Positions 59,352 to 64,000 of a stretch of DNA of 64,000 nt are shown one piece after another. This DNA comes from Fibrobacter sp. (lineage in GTDB: Bacteria > Fibrobacterota > Fibrobacteria > Fibrobacterales > Fibrobacteraceae). The notes beneath the pieces are model-generated. The model had not been told where the DNA came from. It made no database searches and saw only the letters and a list, made by a program, of their open reading frames with translations. Within the stretch, counting starts at the first letter, position 1, and every line of letters starts with the position of its first letter. Made by a program: the position numbers and the translations under genes. The stretch lies in NCBI GenBank assembly GCA_017475045.1, contig JAFVGH010000123.1:62001-126000 (forward strand). The letters run 5' to 3'.

Positions 59352-60800
59352 ATGGGGAATCTAGAGACCGACAGCAAGTTCCTGAAAAAAGCGATGATCG
59401 TAAACATCGTGGGGACCATCCTCAAGGTGTGCGGCCCGCTACTCACTTTTGTGATGGCGCGTATTTTTGGTGCGGCCGAATTTGGAATATTCGTCTCGGC
59501 CCAAACGCTCCTTTTGACCATCGCCCACTCAGCAACGCTGGGCCTTGATAAAGGCCTGTACTGGTACTTGCCACAAAATGGCTTGAACGGCCGTCCCCGT
59601 TACGACGGCATCATGGAGTCTTTCTGGATTTCGGCAGCCATTTCGATTCTTTGTACCGCGGTAATCTTTGTCGGCTCGTTCACACCTTACATTTCCAAGG
59701 AACTACCCTGGTACGCGCTGTCGCTTTTGTTCTATGTGGGCACCTACGTTTTCAGTACTGCATCCGAAGGGAATCGCCGCCCCCAGAATGCGGTATTCGT
59801 AAACTCCTTCTTGACAGTGACCCTTGCACCGGCCACATCCATTGCGCTTCACTTTATGGGCATTCCCCATGCGCTTCCACTTGGTCTCTTGGTGGGCCAG
59901 GTTGTGGGCTTCTGCGTGCACTTTGTATTGGTTCGTAGGCAGTTCCCCGATATGCCCCTGCGCCCGCACAAAACCGTTTCCTGGGTGCTGCTGCGCTACT
60001 CGCTCCCGCTAGGTGTCGATGAATTCGTATCGTCGTTCCTGATTCGTTCGAGCCTCTGGCTTGTCATGTTGTTCCTCGGTCCCGAAAAAGCCGGCGCCTA
60101 CGGTATCATGGTTACGATTTCCAACGCACTCCAGACGATTCGTGTGGGCTTTACGCCGATTCTTACACCGGTAGTGGCCGGCATGGATAAGGGCCGCCTG
60201 AAAACAGACCTCAAGCCAGTCTACAGCTATTGTGTTTTCATGGTCACCTTCATACAGCTGATGATCGGATTCTTTATCGTGCTGTTCCCGGATTTGATTT
60301 TGGGTATTGCGGGTAAGGACTTTATTGTACAGCCTGAAACACTTGGCATTTTGCTCCTGGTGCACCTAGTGGCAGGCTTTGGCGGTATGTCGCTGGTGGT
60401 GCTGAACGGTATGGGCAAGAGCCTTTATTCACTCATCATGGACATTGTCTCCCTTGGCGTGGCCCTCATTTCGGGCTACCTACTGATTCCCGCGTTTGGC
60501 CTTGTGGGAGCCGCCCTTTCCATGCTTTGCTACAACATCGTCGCCATTATCTGTAACAACATTTACCTCTTGAAAATGGGCTTGCAGCCCTACTCCATAC
60601 GCCTACTGTCGCAGGTCGTTTGGATTCTTTTCTTGATAGCATTCTACATAGCACTCAACATGCAACTTTTTACTTTGTCTATGCTTGAAAAAGCCGGTGC
60701 ATACGTGGTGATTCTCTTGGCTCTTGGCGCATACGGCCTTGTGGTCAAGAAAAAGATGGACAAAGACAGGAGCGCCGTTTCGGTGGGGAATAAGAAATGA
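59352..60800 (+). CDS. Oligosaccharide/polysaccharide flippase (Wzx/MOP family)
   Basis: The 482-residue protein has about 12-14 membrane helices and the start FLKKAMIVNIVGTILKVCGPLLT, typical for MOP-superfamily flippases of surface polysaccharides. YGIMVTISNALQTIRVGFTPILTP and the final helices agree. It would flip lipid-linked oligosaccharides across the inner membrane. No clear ribosome-binding site precedes ATG 59352. The stop overlaps the licD start as ATGA. The other cluster genes suggest the cargo is decorated with a phosphorylated substituent. Confidence 0.88.
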   Translation: MGNLETDSKFLKKAMIVNIVGTILKVCGPLLTFVMARIFGAAEFGIFVSAQTLLLTIAHSATLGLDKGLYWYLPQNGLNGRPRYDGIMESFWISAAISILCTAVIFVGSFTPYISKELPWYALSLLFYVGTYVFSTASEGNRRPQNAVFVNSFLTVTLAPATSIALHFMGIPHALPLGLLVGQVVGFCVHFVLVRRQFPDMPLRPHKTVSWVLLRYSLPLGVDEFVSSFLIRSSLWLVMLFLGPEKAGAYGIMVTISNALQTIRVGFTPILTPVVAGMDKGRLKTDLKPVYSYCVFMVTFIQLMIGFFIVLFPDLILGIAGKDFIVQPETLGILLLVHLVAGFGGMSLVVLNGMGKSLYSLIMDIVSLGVALISGYLLIPAFGLVGAALSMLCYNIVAIICNNIYLLKMGLQPYSIRLLSQVVWILFLIAFYIALNMQLFTLSMLEKAGAYVVILLALGAYGLVVKKKMDKDRSAVSVGNKK

Positions 60801-61606
60801 AAAAGATAGAACAGCAGGAATGTCGCGAAATCCAGATGAGCATTCTGGACGAAATCCAGCGCATCTGTAAAGAGAATAACCTGAACTACAGCCTAGCTTA
60901 TGGCACGCTTCTGGGTGCGGTGCGCCACAAGGGTTACATTCCCTGGGACGACGATATCGATATTTGCCTCTTGCGCGAGGACTATGAAAAGTTGATCGCC
61001 ATTCTTAAGGACAAGAATGCGCCCGCCCATAAGGAATGGCTTACGCTGGTCGACGACACCTGCGACGGCTATTTCTACCCGTTTGCCAAAGCCTACGACA
61101 ACCGCACTACGGTCAAGATGGAGCGCCACAAAGGTGAAATGGGCATCTGGGTCGACATTTTCCCGCTGGATGGTCTTCCGAAGTCTCGTTTCTTCGAAAA
61201 AGCGTTCGTGCTGTACTGCAGCTTTTTGCGCGTGATTACCCTTGCCATTACGACAGACTTCAAGTCTAAGGGTTACGACGCCTGGACACTTTTGTACAAG
61301 CGGTTCTTCTACGCCGTCGCCTGTGTAATAGGCAAAAAGCGTTTCTGCCGTTATGTGGAACGGGTCATTCGTCGCTACCCGACAAACCATTCAGGCCGTG
61401 TGGCAACGCTTTTCTTTGACACCAAAACTGACCGCATTCTCGATTTGGGAAAAATTGCGGAAACGGTAGGCTACCCCTTCGAAAACCGCGAATTTAGCGG
61501 CTACAAGAACTATGATTACTACCTGTCGGAATTCTACCATGACTACATGCAGCTTCCGCCGGTTGAAAAACGCTATAATCATGGCCTTGACGTGTGGTGG
61601 AAATAA
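60797..61606 (+). CDS. licD: LicD family phosphotransferase
   Basis: The 269-residue protein has the LicD start LDEIQRICKENNLNYSLAYG-TLLGAVRHKG followed by IPWDDDIDI, the metal-binding Asp cluster of this nucleotidyltransferase-fold family, and later DIFPLDGLP. LicD enzymes attach phosphocholine, or related phospho-groups, from a CDP-activated donor onto surface glycans. The LicC-like gene two positions downstream fits as donor maker. It overlaps the flippase stop by 4 bases. The transferred group could be phosphocholine, phosphoethanolamine or a phosphonate; sequence does not tell. Confidence 0.9.
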   Translation: MKKIEQQECREIQMSILDEIQRICKENNLNYSLAYGTLLGAVRHKGYIPWDDDIDICLLREDYEKLIAILKDKNAPAHKEWLTLVDDTCDGYFYPFAKAYDNRTTVKMERHKGEMGIWVDIFPLDGLPKSRFFEKAFVLYCSFLRVITLAITTDFKSKGYDAWTLLYKRFFYAVACVIGKKRFCRYVERVIRRYPTNHSGRVATLFFDTKTDRILDLGKIAETVGYPFENREFSGYKNYDYYLSEFYHDYMQLPPVEKRYNHGLDVWWK

Positions 61607-61668
61607 GGAATAACTTATATTTTGAAAGAATTTTGAAATCGGGGTCCGCCCCGAAAAAAAGGTAAACC

Positions 61669-62703
61669 ATGAACTACTTGGACAGAAACGAATTCAACTT
61701 CAAGCCTTCTCAGAAAGTGCTCGATGCCGTCAAGAATTTTGACCCCGAACAGCTCTGCTTTTACACCCGCATTTACGACGAGGGTAAAAAGAGCATTTTC
61801 TCGGTAAAGCTTTCCGAAATCTACAACGTGCCCGAAGAACAGGTGCTGCTGGGTTACGGTGGCGAAGACATTCTGAAAAACGCTGTCCATTACTACCTGA
61901 TGGTTGGTGAAAACAAGACCATCATGATTCCGGAATTCTCTTGGTGGTACTACAACCGCATTGCCGGTGAGTGTGGCGGTTCTTTCGAGATGTACCCGCT
62001 CCACGAAAAGGAAGATACTTTCGCTTACGATGTCGACGAAGTCATCACGCTCACGAACAAGATTCACCCCCGCATGCTGCTTCTCGCTTCTCCGAACAAC
62101 CCGACAGGCAACTGCCTTACGCCCGAAGAAATCGGCCGTATCATGGAGAACATACCTAACGACACCATGGTACTGATCGACGAAGCCTACGCCTCGTTCA
62201 TCACGACGGATACCGCCTACATCGCCCCCCTCGTAAACAAGTATTCGAACCTGATTATTTCCCGCACCCTTTCCAAGTTCTTCGGCCTTCCGGGACTCCG
62301 CATGGGTTTTGGCTTTATGGGCAAGGGTCACGAATCCTTCTTGAGCTACGCAAACAAGTACCTGGGCTACAACCGCTTTAGCGAAGCCGTGGCCATGGCC
62401 GCTATCGAAAGTGAAGATCACTACCGCAAGGTCGCCGACGAAATGGAATGGGACCGCCAGCTGTTCAAGAAGGAACTTGGCAACCTGCCGGGCTTCAAGG
62501 TTTACAAGAGTGTGGCAAACTTCATCTTGATCAAGTACCCGACCCGCATCAAGGAAGCCCTGCAAAAGGCCATGGCCGAACAAGATTACAAGATCAAGTT
62601 CATGAGCGACAAGGGCCTGGAAGACTGCCTGCGCATCACCTTGGGCCGTAAGGAACAGATTCAGGTGGTGGTAGACACCATCAAGCGTTGTGCTGCCGTA
62701 TGA
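61669..62703 (+). CDS. HisC-like class I/II aminotransferase
   Basis: The 344-residue PLP enzyme resembles histidinol-phosphate aminotransferases: YGGEDILKNAVHYYLMVGE, ASPNNPTGNCLTPEEI, LIDEAYASF, and the PLP-Lys sequence ISRTLSKFFGLPGLRMGF. Similar HisC-like enzymes act in phosphonate and amino-sugar pathways. Here it lies between licD and a LicC-like gene, with ATGA overlap to the latter, so it more likely makes the amino group of a glycan substituent than histidine. AAGG precedes the ATG; a GC-rich 6-bp hairpin (TCGGGG/CCCCGA) lies 10 bases further upstream. Confidence 0.87.
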   Translation: MNYLDRNEFNFKPSQKVLDAVKNFDPEQLCFYTRIYDEGKKSIFSVKLSEIYNVPEEQVLLGYGGEDILKNAVHYYLMVGENKTIMIPEFSWWYYNRIAGECGGSFEMYPLHEKEDTFAYDVDEVITLTNKIHPRMLLLASPNNPTGNCLTPEEIGRIMENIPNDTMVLIDEAYASFITTDTAYIAPLVNKYSNLIISRTLSKFFGLPGLRMGFGFMGKGHESFLSYANKYLGYNRFSEAVAMAAIESEDHYRKVADEMEWDRQLFKKELGNLPGFKVYKSVANFILIKYPTRIKEALQKAMAEQDYKIKFMSDKGLEDCLRITLGRKEQIQVVVDTIKRCAAV

Positions 62704-63428
62704 TTGCCGTCATTCTAGCCGCTGGCATGGCAAAGCGCCTGCGCCCGCTGACCGATAACACTCCCAAGTGCCTCTTGGACGTGAAGGGCCGCTCGCTTCT
62801 GGAACGCTCCATGGACGCCCTGAAGGGCGCCGGTGTTCAGGAATTCGTGATTGTGACGGGTTACCTGAACCACATGATTGAAAACTTCGTGAAGGAACAT
62901 TACGGAGATTCCATTCGCACCACCTTCATTCACAACGCCCTTTACGATTCCACGAACAACATCTATTCGCTCTGGCTAGCCGGAAAGGCAGTTGCAGGGA
63001 AGGAATTCTTGCTGCTCGATAGCGACCTTCTTTACGACCCGCAAATCGTGAAGAACGTGCTTGACTCCAAAGCGGCAAACGTGCTTACGCTAATCCGCCA
63101 CGAACTTGGCGAAGAAGAAATGAAGGTCGTCTTGGGTGCCGACGGAAACATTTCTGAAATCAGCAAGACCTGCTCACCGAAGGCTGCCGCAGGCGAAAGC
63201 CTCGGCATTGAAAAGATTGGTAAAGACTATTCTACTGCTCTCTACGCCGAACTTGAGAAGATGATGAACGTGGAACACCTGGAAAATACGTTCTACGAGC
63301 TGGCCTTTGAGCGTCTGATTCCGCAGGGACACACCTATTCTGTGTGGGACGCATCAGATTATTTCTCTTGCGAACTCGATACAGTCGAAGATTTCGAAAA
63401 CGCCAAGTCTACCATTCCATTGGATTAG
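62700..63428 (+). CDS. LicC-like nucleotidyltransferase (probable CDP-phosphoamine donor synthesis)
   Basis: The 242-residue protein has AVILAAGMAKRLRPLT and PKCLLDVKGRSLLERSM, the nucleotidyltransferase signature, and NNIYSLWLAGKA followed by LLLDSDLLYDP, which are typical for LicC-type phosphocholine and 2-aminoethylphosphonate cytidylyltransferases. It would make a CDP-activated headgroup for LicD. I chose ATG 62700, overlapping the aminotransferase stop as ATGA; a start at 62688 would add Met-Cys-Cys-Arg. The final SCELDTVEDFENAKS fits the family. Confidence 0.87.
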   Translation: MIAVILAAGMAKRLRPLTDNTPKCLLDVKGRSLLERSMDALKGAGVQEFVIVTGYLNHMIENFVKEHYGDSIRTTFIHNALYDSTNNIYSLWLAGKAVAGKEFLLLDSDLLYDPQIVKNVLDSKAANVLTLIRHELGEEEMKVVLGADGNISEISKTCSPKAAAGESLGIEKIGKDYSTALYAELEKMMNVEHLENTFYELAFERLIPQGHTYSVWDASDYFSCELDTVEDFENAKSTIPLD

Positions 63429-63454
63429 CATGTTTTGACGGGGAGTATAGCCCA

Positions 63455-64000
63455 TGACCAAATACCTTTTTGTTCTGACCAGTTCCCCGAAGGATTTTTT
63501 CTGCGAACAGACGCTGGTGGCAATCGCCTCTTTGCGCGTGCATAATCCAGGCGCTTTCGTAACGCTCCTGACCGATGACAAGACGGCGGTAAGCCTGACC
63601 GGCCCCCGTGCGGTCCTCAAAGACGCAGTGGATGAACTGAAGGTGCTCACCCTCGATGAAAAATTCACGCCAATGCTTCGCTCCCGTTACCTCAAGACGG
63701 TCATGCGTAACGTCATCGACGGTGATTTCCTGTACATGGATTCCGACATCGCCATCGTGGGCGATCTCTCGATTCCCGAAGAATGGAGGGGCGGCATTTA
63801 CGCGGTACTCGACTTCCACACCAACCTTTCGAAGGCCATCAATCGAAAGAAGGTCCTGAACAACGCCAAGATGATGGGGTTCTCGCCGATTCTGAACGAC
63901 GAAATCTTTAACGGGGGCGTGATGTTTGCGGCAGACACTCCCGAAGCCCGCAAGTTCTTCGAGACCTGGCACGAACTCTGGCTCTATTGCGTATCCAAGA
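63455..64000 (+). CDS. Glycosyltransferase-like protein (GT8-type fold), cut by window edge
   Basis: The first 182 codons are visible and open to the window end. The sequence has a nucleotide-sugar-type beginning (LFVLTSSPKDFFCEQTLVAI), the DxD-type motif YMDSDIAIVGD near residue 107 and IFNGGVMFAADTPE near 155, a pattern of GT8-like galactosyl/glucosyl transferases. GGGGAG lies 9 bases before the ATG. It continues the glycan cluster. Donor and acceptor are unknown. Confidence 0.78.

Noticed and set aside
1..64000. tRNA, rRNA or intact insertion sequence
   Set aside because: No T-arm GGTTCGAATCC-like sequences, rRNA blocks or transposase with terminal inverted repeats were found by reading; the Rpn gene has no recognisable ends.

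Overview
The window looks like the chromosome of a Fibrobacter-type bacterium (phylum Fibrobacterota). The evidence is a FISUMP-type lipoprotein (the Fibrobacter succinogenes major paralogous domain), a TIGR02147-type paralog, a lipoprotein with the SEKGPF start typical of that group, a type IX-secretion-like cell-surface protein with a serine-rich linker, and an otherwise Gram-negative gene set (Lpt, TonB/ExbBD, TonB-dependent receptor, TolC, MCE proteins). The genus is inferred from family recognition, not from a marker-gene comparison. I saw no rRNA, tRNA, CRISPR array or intact insertion sequence.

Left part (1-8371, all minus strand): an inactive-looking M16 lipoprotein, an unknown secreted protein, TrmH, an MCE protein, HPr, PTS enzyme I and a truncated Slt-type transglycosylase form one tightly packed run. 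A candidate small RNA with its own promoter and terminator follows at about 8466-8552. Then come two BatA/BatB-like von Willebrand proteins, separated by an opposite-strand degenerate GGDEF membrane protein, and an Rpn-type PD-(D/E)XK nuclease/transposase gene.

Accessory region (13459-19681, minus strand): six genes follow each other with gaps of 0-20 bases. They are a TIGR02147 regulator with an A9-run frameshift, a lipoprotein, an unknown 500-residue protein, two tandem paralogous glycine-zipper membrane proteins and a YkgJ-type Cys-cluster protein. I recognise no described system in this array.

Middle (19900-36672): acyltransferase and LysR regulator; FISUMP lipoprotein and AspT/YidE-type transporter; a complete TtpC-type TonB energy module (DUF3450, ExbB with periplasmic extension, ExbB, ExbD, TonB, TPR); NUDIX, nitrilase-fold and SIMPL proteins; and a TonB-dependent receptor with a companion lipoprotein.

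Surface and signalling region (36764-49146): a 1090-residue protein whose N-terminal half resembles the calcium-binding and pore domains of anthrax protective antigen/binary toxin B; a membrane acyltransferase flanked by duplicated terminators; an operon of ECF sigma factor, DUF4384-like anti-sigma factor and caspase-fold repeat/barrel protein; and a large GLUG/InlB-repeat surface protein. The ECF operon and the TonB-receptor operon share a nearly identical bipartite promoter motif with a 9-base spacer, which suggests one regulon.

Right part (49415-64000): Hsp20, TolC, a DksA-like protein, a second MCE protein, then hprK-hpf-rpoN-lptB-lptA-lptC-rpiB on the minus strand. Divergently, a surface-glycan cluster runs off the edge: flippase, LicD, HisC-like aminotransferase, LicC-like nucleotidyltransferase and glycosyltransferase. 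HPr (His15 and Ser46), enzyme I and HprK are all present, but no EII transporter component is in the window.
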